Assembly: GCA_001657325.1 (NCBI GenBank)
Contig: LWRO01000002.1
Coordinates: forward strand, 34,268 to 98,267
Direction of reading: 5' to 3'
DNA from: Geitlerinema sp. BBD 1991-9
GTDB lineage: Bacteria; Cyanobacteriota; Cyanobacteriia; Cyanobacteriales; Geitlerinemataceae
Length of the DNA: 64,000 nt
Part shown: in pieces, positions 1 through 8,920 of the stretch
Layout of the letters: each line of letters opens with the position of its first letter
Numbering within the stretch: the first letter of the stretch is position 1
The notes under the pieces: model-generated
What the model was told of the DNA's origin: nothing
Databases searched by the model: none
What the model saw: only the letters and a program-made list of their open reading frames with translations
Made by a program: the position numbers and the translations under genes

Positions 1-2117
1 AGTTCTCGTTGTGTGGGAACGTGAAAGATTGAAGTTAAATTTCCCGTCGTTTTATCGATTTCTACCCGGAGTTGACAATTATAAATAAATGTTCTACAAT
101 CTGGGTATTCATAATTCCGCACCGGAAGTAAGCTTGAATAAACCCAGAATGTCGAAAGACCAATTTCTGGAATTTTTTTAGCGTAAACGAGTAAGGTTTC
201 CCGATTTTGCCGTGTTTTCACGGGATTACCTTCCATATCGCAGACTTGCCAAGTTTTAGACGGATCGGGAACTTCGATCGAAACCACTTCAGATCGATCG
301 AGGTTCGTCGCGTTAACACAAAATAGGGGAATAGCTTCAGGATGTGGCGGTTGGGGTAAGGCGACACGTTCTGTCAGCGTGGCGAGGGAGGCTTCGAGAA
401 TACCCGTTGCGAGTCGATCGATCTCCTGGGACGATCGATCGGCATCGACAAACACTTCGGGAATCGCAGAACCGGGGAGAATGTCGTGGAACTGATCGAA
501 CAAGAGTAACTTCCAGGCCGTTTCGAGATCGGTTTTCGGGTAGGGAACACCCGCAACGATCGAGGCGATCGAGGCGAACAACTCCGCTCGATACAATAGC
601 CGTTCGCCGTGACGGTTAGCGAGTTTTCGATCGGCGTGGGTGGTATAACATCCACGATGGTATTCGAGATAGAGTTCGTCTCGCCAAACCGGAAGTTTGC
701 GAGATCGAGAAGCCATTCGATCGAGATAATCGATAGCAGTCGAGAACTGCAATGGCGGTAGAATCGGCGATTTTTGCCAACGTCTCGCCACTTGTAACAT
801 ATCTCGTGTCGGGCCGCCGCCATGGTCGCCGACTCCTGGCAACCATAAAAGTTCGGAAATTGCTGTTTTTTCGAGCCAATTCGCCGCGTACTCGGCAATT
901 TGCTTCGGCTCGATCGACTGTCCGATCGGCGAACACATCCAACTGTGAATTTGTGTTCCATCGGGAGATTCCCAAAGAAACCAATCTTCGGGAAACTTTG
1001 TCGTATCGTTCCACTGCAACTTTTGCGTGACGAAATAATCGATTCCCCCCAATTTTAACAGTTGGGGAAGTTGCCAACAAAACCCGAAACTGTCGGGAAG
1101 CCAAGCCACTCGAGAAATCGTTCCAAATTTTGCTTCGGTATAGCGCTGTCCGTAGAGAATTTGACGAGCGATCGATTCTCCCGAAACTAAGTTAAATTCT
1201 GGTTCGACCCACAATCCTGCTGCAACTTCCCAAACGCCCGATCGGACGCGATCTTGAATTTTTGAAAATAAATTGGGACGGTTGATTTCGATCCAATCGT
1301 ACAACGCGGGGGAAGAATGACTGAAAATTAATTCAGGAAACTCGTTTTGCAGGTTTAACACCGATTCAAACGTGCGCTGTGCGGCGTCCCAAGTTTCCGA
1401 AACCGGCCACAACCACGCCATATCTAAATGGGCGTGTCCGAGTAGAGAAACAGAAATCGGCGGTTTGGGACATTCAGTTTTGAGAATTTGGCGCAATCGT
1501 CCTAAAGATCGATCGAAATCTTCCTGACGTTCTGGTAAAGCGTCCCAATCGATCGATTTGAGGCAATCGGCTAAAGTTTGTAAGTTTTTCGGATTAGAAA
1601 AAATTCCACAAACGCCAATTTCATCGGCGATAAAACCCGGATCGATCGCATCTGATTCGTACACACATTCAGAAGTCACCAACGCACCGTCGTCATGACC
1701 GGGACTCACCAATCGCAAGGCGAAGTGAAAAACATCACCAGGACGAACAGAAGAACTCAACAACACTCGTCCGAAGCAATCGAACAAATCCCCTTCACGG
1801 ACGAGTATTCCGTTGACGTAAAGCTGTGCGTCTTCTGCCCACCATCGCAATGACAATCGCAGCGCAAAACCGGTAATATTGTAACGATTTAATCTTGGAG
1901 GAACGACGAGGGTTTGACTCAACCACAACACCTGTTTTCCACGAGTCCAAGGAATATGTTTTCTCGAATTTAAGGTGACGGATTGCCAATTTTGCCAAGT
2001 TTCGGGACGAACAGCGCGATCGATCGATAAATCGGCTTCAGAAAAGCGCCAATTCGTCAAGATATTGGTGCGACAGAGATGCTGGAGTCGCTCGATCGTC
2101 TGAGTAATCCGTTCCAC
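1..2117 (-). CDS. Alpha-mannosidase, glycoside hydrolase family 38 (3' end outside window)
   Basis: About 705 N-terminal residues are present; the gene runs off the left edge with no stop. The family hydrolyses alpha-mannosidic bonds by a retaining, Zn-dependent mechanism. Two GH38 signatures are visible: the metal-binding block GHAHLDMAWLWP near residues 227-238, and WLPDSFG near residues 337-343, whose Asp is the family nucleophile. The N-terminal ~220 residues form a beta-rich region typical of bacterial and cyanobacterial GH38 enzymes. I chose the GTG at 2117 because an AGGGGG run sits about 8 bases upstream and no better start lies in frame. No signal peptide is evident, suggesting a cytoplasmic enzyme. 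It is divergent from the next gene across a 115-base gap. Family is confident; the natural substrate is not known. Confidence 0.9.
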   Translation of the reverse strand, partial: MERITQTIERLQHLCRTNILTNWRFSEADLSIDRAVRPETWQNWQSVTLNSRKHIPWTRGKQVLWLSQTLVVPPRLNRYNITGFALRLSLRWWAEDAQLYVNGILVREGDLFDCFGRVLLSSSVRPGDVFHFALRLVSPGHDDGALVTSECVYESDAIDPGFIADEIGVCGIFSNPKNLQTLADCLKSIDWDALPERQEDFDRSLGRLRQILKTECPKPPISVSLLGHAHLDMAWLWPVSETWDAAQRTFESVLNLQNEFPELIFSHSSPALYDWIEINRPNLFSKIQDRVRSGVWEVAAGLWVEPEFNLVSGESIARQILYGQRYTEAKFGTISRVAWLPDSFGFCWQLPQLLKLGGIDYFVTQKLQWNDTTKFPEDWFLWESPDGTQIHSWMCSPIGQSIEPKQIAEYAANWLEKTAISELLWLPGVGDHGGGPTRDMLQVARRWQKSPILPPLQFSTAIDYLDRMASRSRKLPVWRDELYLEYHRGCYTTHADRKLANRHGERLLYRAELFASIASIVAGVPYPKTDLETAWKLLLFDQFHDILPGSAIPEVFVDADRSSQEIDRLATGILEASLATLTERVALPQPPHPEAIPLFCVNATNLDRSEVVSIEVPDPSKTWQVCDMEGNPVKTRQNRETLLVYAKKIPEIGLSTFWVYSSLLPVRNYEYPDCRTFIYNCQLRVEIDKTTGNLTSIFHVPTQRE

Positions 2118-2232
2118 TGCATTGTCCCCCTGGATGTTAGGCCCCCGATCGTATTTCTCACCAATGCCCGTGTTGAGCCGTTGCAAATTCCCCTAAAATA
2201 GAGGGATAACCGAACGCTGGGGAGTTGGAATC

Positions 2233-3888
2233 GTGGCTGCTTATACAACAGGTCGCTATCAAAGCCGATTGTTCAACTTTATCGCCGATCGATCGATTCA
2301 GTTCGGCGATGCAGCGGCGAAAGCCTTTCGTCACGCTAAGTTCGCCGCCCAGACAGCAGCCCAAGCCATACTCTATCCGATTTACGCCATTTTTCAAACG
2401 GCTCGACGGGTCGATCGACAAGTTCGTTCGGCAGCAGCGAAGGCGAAAGGTTCTCTCCCTGAATCCGATGCGTCGATTCGGACAGTTTTGGAAGAGATCG
2501 ATCGACTCGACGTTACCGAAAACTCTGTTTGTGGGATCGCGTGTTCTTGCGAGTCTCAAAACCTGGTTCTCGTCGGAACCCAAAATCAAATCTTCGACGT
2601 ACTCCCTCCCGCGAAACAAACCCACCTCAACCGAACGATTCTCGCCGAAGTTGAAGACCACTTCTCCCCAGTGTATCGAAATGGGTTCGATCGATTGATG
2701 GGATGGGTTCAAAACAGTGGTATCGCCAAAAAACTCAACTTCTTTAACGAAGCGTCTCTACCTCCCGTTTCCTCGCCTTCGCCATCTCAAAATTCCTCGA
2801 TCGTCTCTTCCGAACAACTGCACGAGATCGATCGTCGCGTCGCCACCCTAGAAACTGAATACTTTATCCCCATCGCCGAATCCCCCGAAACGGTTTTTGA
2901 AAAACTGCACCACATTATTAAAGCGGCGATCGATTATTTCTTTGGATTGGACGAGGATTACACCGTTCCCCAATCTTACCGGTTTACATCAACTGAAGCG
3001 AATGCGTGGGTTTCCGGTTCTCCCGAAGCCGCATCTCTTCCCGAGACGGGATCGATCGAACCGTGCAACGCGCAAATCAAACCGCCAAAATCTACCGTTT
3101 ACGAACGAGTCAAAGCGTTAATCGAAGCCGCCATCGTCTACTTTTTCGGATTCGACGATCCCTTCAACGTTCCGCCTCAGTCGTCATCGCCACAATTCGA
3201 CACCACGACCGTCGATCGAGTTTCCAATCCTCAAATTTTCGACCCGAAAACGTTACCCGTTGCAGAATTAAAAGAAGCTGATGGAGACAGTTCTCAAAAT
3301 ACGACATCAGCCTTACCCCAGGGTGAAACGGTTTCCAATCCGTTTCTCAAATTGACTCGTCCTTTAAAAAGATGGGTTGCGAGTGGTTCGATCGTCCGTT
3401 CGTCGCCAGCCCCATCGGAATTAAAAGAAGCTGATGGAGACAGTTCTCAAAATACGACATCAGCCTTATCCCAAGCTGAAACAGTTACCCCACCGATTGA
3501 AAACGTCATTCAAAATTTGACAGCCGGGGTTGCAGGAAGCTCGATCGTTTGTCCGTCGCAACCCAAATCCGAAAAACCCGCCGTTGGAGAAACTGAAGTT
3601 TCTGCAAAACCGACGGTAAGATCGAATGTAAAAACCCAAGACGTCACCTCGATCGATCCCCTGGAAACGGCGACTGTCGCCGTGACAAATCAGCAAACTC
3701 AACAACAGAGTTCAGCCCCCGAATTCAATCCCGATTGGTTCGATGCACGGGTGATGGATTCCGGTTACGTGAAACATCCGTTAGAAGTTGTTTTAGAATG
3801 GCTCGATCGCGTGATGTTAAAAGTTGAATTGTGGATCGGTCAATTCTGGAATTGGCTGTCCGAACGTTGGTTTAAGCCATCGAAATAA
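2233..3888 (+). CDS. Unknown cyanobacterial protein with internal repeats
   Basis: This 551-residue protein starts at a GTG and matches no family I recognise. The N-terminus (about residues 1-75) is Ala-rich and probably helical. Two related segments, IKAAIDYFFGLDEDYTVP near residue 230 and IEAAIVYFFGFDDPFNVP near residue 298, form an internal repeat, and a hydrophobic helical segment rich in Trp (LEVVLEWLDRVM) occurs near the C-terminus. In between is Ser/Thr/Pro-rich low-complexity sequence with an exact 51-base direct repeat (listed separately). A role in membrane association is only suggested by the amphipathic YFFG and C-terminal segments. The decarboxylase-like gene begins about 25 bases downstream on the same strand, so the two may be cotranscribed. 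Confidence 0.8.
   Translation: MAAYTTGRYQSRLFNFIADRSIQFGDAAAKAFRHAKFAAQTAAQAILYPIYAIFQTARRVDRQVRSAAAKAKGSLPESDASIRTVLEEIDRLDVTENSVCGIACSCESQNLVLVGTQNQIFDVLPPAKQTHLNRTILAEVEDHFSPVYRNGFDRLMGWVQNSGIAKKLNFFNEASLPPVSSPSPSQNSSIVSSEQLHEIDRRVATLETEYFIPIAESPETVFEKLHHIIKAAIDYFFGLDEDYTVPQSYRFTSTEANAWVSGSPEAASLPETGSIEPCNAQIKPPKSTVYERVKALIEAAIVYFFGFDDPFNVPPQSSSPQFDTTTVDRVSNPQIFDPKTLPVAELKEADGDSSQNTTSALPQGETVSNPFLKLTRPLKRWVASGSIVRSSPAPSELKEADGDSSQNTTSALSQAETVTPPIENVIQNLTAGVAGSSIVCPSQPKSEKPAVGETEVSAKPTVRSNVKTQDVTSIDPLETATVAVTNQQTQQQSSAPEFNPDWFDARVMDSGYVKHPLEVVLEWLDRVMLKVELWIGQFWNWLSERWFKPSK
3265..3468 (+). repeat. Exact 51-bp direct repeat inside the unknown 551-aa gene
   Basis: Copies at 3265-3315 and 3418-3468 are identical and offset by 153 bases, exactly 51 codons, so frame is kept. 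Each encodes ELKEADGDSSQNTTSAL. The perfect match in otherwise diverged sequence points to a recent duplication or gene conversion. Confidence 0.95.
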
Positions 3889-3913
3889 GAAAGCAACTGA
3901 GAATCCAGAAAGC

Positions 3914-5356
3914 GTGCAAGATCGAACCCCTTTTCTCGAGGCTTTAAAACAGCAATCCAAACATTGTCATGCCCCCTTTTACCTCCCAGGACACAAGCAA
4001 GGAAAGGGGGTTTCTCAACCCTTTAAAACCTGGTTGGGAAATGCAGTGTTTGAAGCTGATTTACCCGAACTTCCCGAACTCGATAATCTCTTCAACCCTG
4101 AAGGTGTTATTCGAGACGCACAACGCCTCGCCGCTGAGGCTTTCGGTGCTTCACAAACCTGGTTTCTCGCCAACGGTTCTACCGCTGGAGTTGTCGCCGC
4201 GATTCTCGCCACCTGTCTCATAGGTGACAAAATTCTCCTTCCTCGCAACGTTCACAAATCGGCGATTTCTGGCTTAATTCTTTCGGGTGCGAAGCCCGTT
4301 TTCATTAATCCCGAATACCATACCCACTGGAATATTGCGCTTAGCGTTGACTTAGAAGCTTTAGAAGCTGCATTAAGCCAACATCCTGACATCAAAGTCA
4401 TTTTCCTCGTTTCGCCGACCTATCACGGCGTTTGCAGCGATCTCGAGACAATTGCCGATCGATGTCACGATCGAAACGTCATTCTCATCGTAGACGAAGC
4501 CCACGGCGCACATTTCAAATTTCACCCCGACTTCCCAAAATCTGCACTCGAATGTGGGGCAGATCTCGTCGTTCAATCCACCCATAAAACCCTCAGTGCG
4601 CTCTCCCAAGCCTCGATGTTGCACGTTAAGGGAGATCGAATCGATCGAACGCAGATCGATCGAGCGTTATCTCTCGTTCAATCCACCAGTCCCAATGCAC
4701 TGCTCCTCGCCAGTCTCGATGCAGCTCGCTATCAAATGGCAACAGAAGGATTCGAGCGACTCCAACAAACATTAGACAATGCAGAAAGCGCACGATCGAA
4801 ACTGTCTCAACTTCCCAATTTAAAGCTATTCGAGCAGTTTGAAAACTTCGACAGAACGCGCATTACTATCGATGCAACAAAATGGGGATTGACGGGATAT
4901 GAAGCCGACGAAATTTTACACGAACAATTCGGCGTAACCTGCGAACTTCCCGAACTTCAACATTTAACCTTTGCCGTAACGTTGGGAAATACCGTAGCCG
5001 ATATCGATCGACTGGTTGAAGGCTTTGAACAGCTCCAAAATCTCCAACAAATCACTCGATCGATTCCAAACGTCTCGTTACCACCGATTCCCTCAGCCCC
5101 AATGACCCCTCGAGACGCTTATTTTACAGCGAGCGAAGCGGTGGCGATCGAGGGCAGTCTCGATCGAATTTGCACGGAACTTCTGTGTCCCTATCCCCCA
5201 GGAATTCCAATATTAATCCCCGGAGAACGCATCACCTCTGCGGCGTTAGCGTACCTCCAAAACATTCTCAATGCAGGCGGTTTAGTGACGGGATTCGCCG
5301 AGACAACGGGGAAAACCGTAAGAGTTGCTAAAGCCAAAAGTCGATCGATCGTTTAA
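3914..5356 (+). CDS. PLP-dependent Orn/Lys/Arg decarboxylase-type (aminotransferase class I/II fold) enzyme
   Basis: This enzyme of about 480 residues resembles the short group of fold-type I basic amino-acid decarboxylases found in Gram-positives and cyanobacteria, which make polyamines or cadaverine from arginine, ornithine or lysine. The N-terminus carries the typical PFYLPGHKQG block. The PLP-binding DEAHGAH motif is at residue 194 and the Schiff-base lysine is K225 in the motif STHKTLSAL. A small C-terminal domain follows. The open frame extends upstream to an ATG at 3824, but that overlaps the preceding gene by 65 bases, and family members begin close to the TPFLEALK segment, so the GTG at 3914 is preferred. 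Substrate cannot be read from sequence alone. Confidence 0.85.
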   Translation: MQDRTPFLEALKQQSKHCHAPFYLPGHKQGKGVSQPFKTWLGNAVFEADLPELPELDNLFNPEGVIRDAQRLAAEAFGASQTWFLANGSTAGVVAAILATCLIGDKILLPRNVHKSAISGLILSGAKPVFINPEYHTHWNIALSVDLEALEAALSQHPDIKVIFLVSPTYHGVCSDLETIADRCHDRNVILIVDEAHGAHFKFHPDFPKSALECGADLVVQSTHKTLSALSQASMLHVKGDRIDRTQIDRALSLVQSTSPNALLLASLDAARYQMATEGFERLQQTLDNAESARSKLSQLPNLKLFEQFENFDRTRITIDATKWGLTGYEADEILHEQFGVTCELPELQHLTFAVTLGNTVADIDRLVEGFEQLQNLQQITRSIPNVSLPPIPSAPMTPRDAYFTASEAVAIEGSLDRICTELLCPYPPGIPILIPGERITSAALAYLQNILNAGGLVTGFAETTGKTVRVAKAKSRSIV

Positions 5357-5362
5357 CCGCAC

Positions 5363-5839
5363 TTACGATACAGGTGCTTCAGAATTTGGCGAGTAAACTT
5401 GCAGTCGATCGAGCGCTCGCTGTCCGCCCCACTTATTGCAAATCAAATCGTCGTACTCGTCTGAAACTTCTAAAACTGCATTCACCGAAGCTTCGAGTTC
5501 TTTTCGATCGCAGGTCGAGCCGACGATAGTATGCTCGAATACAATATTGCCGTTGGAATCGATACCAAACGCACCAAACAGCATTTTGGCATTTTCTTCG
5601 AGGAGAAAACGCATTAACTCCGAAGTCAGCTCTACATCTTGCACGACACGGGAACGAGTATGAATGACGGCTTCGTCATCTCCCCACGGAAAAACGAGAA
5701 CTTCGACCAAAGCCGAACCTTTGAAGATTCCCAAACCCGGAACGTCGGGACGCGCACAGGGAAATTTACCAAATAACTCGTGCATCCATTGCGCGATACG
5801 GTCGTAACACGCTTCTTGTATTGATGATTGAAACTGCAT
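5363..5839 (-). CDS. YbjN-like / type III secretion chaperone-fold protein
   Basis: The 158-residue product has the alternating alpha-beta pattern and the GLGIFKGSALVEVLVFPWG segment seen in cyanobacterial YbjN-domain proteins, a fold related to CesT-type chaperones. The role is unknown; the family is thought to bind other proteins. No membrane segment or signal peptide is visible. It converges with the decarboxylase-like gene, with only six bases between the two stops. The start is the ATG at 5839; the frame has no plausible earlier start with a ribosome-binding site. The family call rests on pattern recall, so confidence is moderate. Confidence 0.7.
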   Translation of the reverse strand: MQFQSSIQEACYDRIAQWMHELFGKFPCARPDVPGLGIFKGSALVEVLVFPWGDDEAVIHTRSRVVQDVELTSELMRFLLEENAKMLFGAFGIDSNGNIVFEHTIVGSTCDRKELEASVNAVLEVSDEYDDLICNKWGGQRALDRLQVYSPNSEAPVS

Positions 5840-6307
5840 TTCGATCTTCCTTGAGTAATAATACTTGAGTAATAATGCCGATCGAGCGTCAATTCAATCC
5901 GAATTTCTGCCCGTTCTTCCATTGTCGCGTGTTTCGTAAATCTCGCGAACGAATTTTTACAAGAAAGATCGATTAGTCGGTTAGATTGAGCTTGCAAAAC
6001 CCAACCGCAGCAAGCTTTAAAGTGGTATTTTGAGTTTTCTTACGTCAATCTAACCGACTTTTCTTTTGACTGCCAGTCTTTGTTCCAGGTGTTTGACCCG
6101 TTTTTTCTTACTCACTGGGGTCTTCTCCCAGTCGTCGCTGGAAATCCCGACTCTGGCTATCGTGATTTTCTCTTCTATGCCCTCTAGCTTATACGCTAAC
6201 TCTCTGAATAGTTACGAAAAATTAAAGTTTGACAGGGGTAAAAAAAAGCATGATATAACAGTCTTGCAAGTGACAATCTGTAACATTAAATTTACAGGGA
6301 TTGCAAA
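5840..6307. other. Gene-poor gap with a MITE-like repeat and a possible gene remnant
   Basis: This 468-base gap holds the inverted-repeat element at 5975-6059. Beside it, on the minus strand from about 6215 to 6056, is a protein-like reading without a start codon (it includes ELAYKLEGIEEKITIARVG and ends RLAVKRKVG) whose stop lies in the end of the repeat. It may be the tail of a decayed gene. The 81-residue plus-strand frame across it does not look like a protein. Confidence 0.4.
5975..6059. repeat. MITE-like element, copy A, with perfect 15-bp terminal inverted repeats
   Basis: The ends AGTCGGTTAGATTGA (5975-5989) and TCAATCTAACCGACT (6045-6059) are exact reverse complements. An internal stem pairs GCTTGC (5990-5995) with GCAAGC (6010-6015). 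The element has no coding capacity. A second diverged copy lies at about 7112-7190 with the same internal order. Confidence 0.8.
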
Positions 6308-6637
6308 ATGAATAAAGAAGTCTTAATGCAAGACCTCAATGCTCTAATTGCCCAAGATCGTCCGCCAGAAGCTCAAATATTTCTCCGCCTTCTCCAACAA
6401 GTGTGGGGAATTGACTGGACGGTTGCTCCTTACGATGTCTTTATTCACTATATCGAGTGGGACGTTCCTTACTTCTATCGCTTCATGCACATGGATTTTG
6501 GAGATGAGGCAGAAGAAGATCGACTGCTCCACGACTGGTTTTCTTCGCAGATGTCGATATCAAACTCAGATAAAACTGCTCTGTTTCACGCGATCGACGA
6601 GGCTAATGAAGTGCGATATAAAGCAAGCCAGAGCTAA
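6308..6637 (+). CDS. Small unknown protein, 109 aa
   Basis: The product is a soluble, acidic, aromatic-rich protein with no recognised domain. The N-terminal half (MNKEVLMQDLNALIAQD) looks helical, and the middle is dense in Trp, Tyr and Phe. It is followed after about 25 bases by a strong intrinsic terminator, supporting a real transcribed gene. Its surroundings are repeat-rich and decayed, so it is a plausible accessory gene. The ATG at 6308 has little Shine-Dalgarno signal. No function can be assigned. Confidence 0.65.
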   Translation: MNKEVLMQDLNALIAQDRPPEAQIFLRLLQQVWGIDWTVAPYDVFIHYIEWDVPYFYRFMHMDFGDEAEEDRLLHDWFSSQMSISNSDKTALFHAIDEANEVRYKASQS

Positions 6638-6662
6638 AAAAAGTAACGAACGCTAAGATACT

Positions 6663-6700
6663 ATCGCCCTAAAGTATTTGCTAAAGGGCGATTTTTTATT
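6663..6700 (+). terminator. Intrinsic terminator
   Basis: ATCGCCCT (6663-6670) pairs with its complement at 6685-6692, followed by a run of T. It closes the 109-residue gene. Confidence 0.9.
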
Positions 6701-6778
6701 GGCTAAACGGGGAGCAGCAAAATAGCCAGCTTTGACAAACACTGGGTATCGATCGAATTCGATCTGTCGCAGGAATGG

Positions 6779-7110
6779 TTACGCCGTTAACCTGTAGTAA
6801 AGGCGTTTTCCGAATTTTTCGACTCGATAGGAAAGTGATGCGATCTCAAAACTGACAGTATCTTTCCAACTTTGTTTTTGACGGTGCTTCCGAGTCGAAC
6901 GTTCATCGACACCTTCGACGTAAAATGACCCCTCTGCCTTCGGCACCTCCCCTTAGCACGGGAAGGATGGGTGGGGTTTCGATCGCAAAAGTGAGATGCA
7001 CCCGATCGAGTTGAAGGCAGAACTGACCAAAAAGCTCTCCTCAACTTCGCGATCGCTGACGAGATTACGATAGGTGGGAAACTCATCGCGATCGAACGCC
7101 AGATCGATTG
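6779..7110 (-). pseudogene. Probable remnant of a gene interrupted by a MITE fragment
   Basis: On the minus strand, a protein-like reading at about 7110-7004 (AFDRDEFPTYRNLVSDREVE and following) is cut by the partial MITE at 6925-7003. Downstream, about 6928-6779, a different frame gives another protein-like stretch (SFEIASLSYRVEKFGKRLYY) ending at a TAA at 6781-6779. Neither piece has a complete start-to-stop structure. The two pieces could be one gene split by insertion and partial deletion of the element. This is inferred from amino-acid composition only; I do not recognise the family. Confidence 0.35.
6925..7003. repeat. Partial copy of the 17,051-17,126 MITE type
   Basis: It shares ATGACCCCTC-GCCTTCGGC and the right end AAAGTGAGATGCACCC with the intact element at 17051-17126. 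The left terminal repeat is missing or degenerate and the centre is altered, so this is a decayed copy. Confidence 0.7.
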
Positions 7111-7111
7111 A

Positions 7112-7190
7112 TTGGGTTGAGCTTGCGAAACCCAACAGCAGCAAGCTTCAAAGTGGAATTCTGGGTTTCCTTGTGTCAACCCAACCGACC
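7112..7190. repeat. MITE-like element, copy B
   Basis: TTGGGTTGA (7112-7120) and TCAACCCAA (7176-7184) form the terminal inverted repeat. The internal order, including the GCTTGC/GCAAGC stem and the AAAGTGG core, matches copy A at 5975-6059. Confidence 0.75.
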
Positions 7191-7263
7191 TTTCAGAGAT
7201 CGAAAAATTACGGTTCTCTTGGAATTGCGGTGGTATTGGGTTGCTTACGATATCCATATCGTT

Positions 7264-7291
7264 GTAGGGGCAAACGGCCGTTCGCCCCTAC
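7264..7291. repeat. GTAGGGGC...GCCCCTAC near-palindrome
   Basis: A 28-base inverted repeat with one mismatched pair around a CGGCCG centre. The same motif recurs at 57832-57852. Such GTAGGGG/CCCCTAC palindromes are common dispersed repeats in filamentous cyanobacteria. Confidence 0.75.
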
Positions 7292-7351
7292 GCCAAGCGT
7301 TTTGGAGTCCCATAAACTCTGCTTGTCACCCTCTCAGCCCAAAATTACAAG

Positions 7352-8788
7352 CTAAGAAACGGCTCGATCCAAGCGCTCCTTATCCAAACCCCGTGCGTTC
7401 AACACCAGCCAAGACTGAATCAAATCCGGCCCTTGTACCGCACCCGTCAGCGCCGCCCGCAGTGATTTCATCACCAGACCTTTCTTCACTTTCAGGTCTT
7501 TCGTCACCTGCTTGATGATGTCTTTCGCCTCGTCTTCCGTCAACACCGAAACCGCCGCCAACTTCTCACCGATCGCTTTCAGCACTTCCGGAACACCTTC
7601 CATTCCCAACTGCTGCTGTGCTTTCTCGTCGTATTCAACCGACGCGACGAACAACGCACGACTCATTGAAACCGCATCCGGTAATACGGTCAAACTCGGG
7701 CCGATAACATTGACAATTTGCAACAACCACGATCGATCTTTGTCCGCGTCGAACTCGAATCCCGCATCCTTCCAATAGGGAACGAGCTTTTCCAACAGCG
7801 TTTCCGCCGGAAGATCGTGTAAAACCTGACCGTTCAGCCAGTTCAACTTATCCCAGTCGAATCGCGCACCGGCTTTGTTCACGCGATCGAATCCGAATTT
7901 TTCCGCCGCATCCTGCAACGTAAACCGTTCCTCCCCATCCGGCGGCGACCATCCCAACAATGCCATATAATTCGCCAACGCCTCGGAGGTATACCCCATT
8001 TCGCGGAACTCAGACACCGAAGTCGCCCCGTCCCGTTTCGAGAGTTTCTGACCTTTTTGATTCAAAATCAGCGGCGTGTGCGCGAATTCCGGCGCAGCTT
8101 TCCCCAACGCTTCGTACAGCAAAATCTGTTTCGCCGTGTTCGCGATATGGTCTTCACCGCGAACGACGTGGGTGATACTCATATCGAGATCGTCCACCAC
8201 CACGGCGAGGTTGTACAGCGGTTGACCGATTTCGCCCGGTTTCGCCGCCCGTGCGACGGCCAGGTCTCCCCCGAGATCGCTTCCTTTCCAAGTCAATCTC
8301 CCCCGTACCCGATCGTCCCAGACGATGGTTCGATCGTCGTCGATTTTAAAGCGAATCACCGCTGTGCGTCCTTCATCTTCAAAGGCTTGACGCTGTTCTG
8401 GGGTCAGGTTGCGGTGGCGGTTGTCGTAACGAGGCGCTTGTTTCGCGGCTTTCTGGGCTTCCCGCATGGCCGTGAGTTCTTCTTGGGTGCAGTAGCAGCG
8501 GTAGGCGAGTCCTTTGTCTAACAACGTTTGCACCGCTCGCTCGTACAACTCAATGCGTTGGGATTGGTAAATCGGGCCTTCGTCCCAATCGAGTCCCAGC
8601 CAACGCAAACCCTCGAGGATGTTGTCCGTAAATTCCGGCTTCGATCGTTCTAAATCCGTGTCTTCGATTCGCAGAACGAACTGACCCCCGTGATGTCGAG
8701 CAAAGAGCCAGTTAAAAACCGCCGTTCTTGCGGTTCCAATGTGTAGGTTCCCCGTAGGTGATGGGGCGAGACGAACTCGAACAGACAC
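7352..8788 (-). CDS. gltX: Glutamate--tRNA ligase
   Basis: A full-length 478-residue class I aminoacyl-tRNA synthetase that charges tRNA(Glu) in the cytoplasm; Glu-tRNA also feeds tetrapyrrole synthesis in cyanobacteria. The HIGH signature is H16-I-G-T in [12 protein letters not shown], and the KMSKS equivalent is KLSKRDG near residues 246-252. The catalytic half is followed by the helical anticodon-binding region. The ATG start gives the canonical N-terminus [11 protein letters not shown]. It is divergent from the small secreted-protein gene across about 130 bases. No irregularity seen. Confidence 0.97.
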   Translation of the reverse strand: MSVRVRLAPSPTGNLHIGTARTAVFNWLFARHHGGQFVLRIEDTDLERSKPEFTDNILEGLRWLGLDWDEGPIYQSQRIELYERAVQTLLDKGLAYRCYCTQEELTAMREAQKAAKQAPRYDNRHRNLTPEQRQAFEDEGRTAVIRFKIDDDRTIVWDDRVRGRLTWKGSDLGGDLAVARAAKPGEIGQPLYNLAVVVDDLDMSITHVVRGEDHIANTAKQILLYEALGKAAPEFAHTPLILNQKGQKLSKRDGATSVSEFREMGYTSEALANYMALLGWSPPDGEERFTLQDAAEKFGFDRVNKAGARFDWDKLNWLNGQVLHDLPAETLLEKLVPYWKDAGFEFDADKDRSWLLQIVNVIGPSLTVLPDAVSMSRALFVASVEYDEKAQQQLGMEGVPEVLKAIGEKLAAVSVLTEDEAKDIIKQVTKDLKVKKGLVMKSLRAALTGAVQGPDLIQSWLVLNARGLDKERLDRAVS

Positions 8789-8920
8789 AGTTTGCTATCT
8801 CCGAACTTTTCTATAACCTCTCGATCTTACGGGAATCTTTGAAATTGTTAAATCTCGATCGATCTGAAACTTTCGATCGAACCGTCCGTCGAGAATTCTA
8901 GATGAGTTCGATCGAGCATC

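Larger units (their letters stand above)
6638..7351. other. Repeat-rich region without an intact gene
   Basis: Besides the terminator, this 714-base gap contains a probable gene remnant on the minus strand, a partial MITE (about 6925-7003), a second copy of the 5975-6059 element (about 7112-7190) and a near-palindrome of 28 bases at 7264-7291. None of the open frames spans the region as a continuous protein. Confidence 0.7.

Noticed and set aside
374..1104. 195- and 162-residue minus-strand frames near the left edge
   Set aside because: They lie in the wrong frames of the GH38 gene, whose own frame is open to the window edge and conserved.
6066..6311. 81-residue plus-strand frame before the 109-aa gene
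   Set aside because: Starts in a MITE end, Cys/Phe-rich, overlaps the next start codon; not protein-like.
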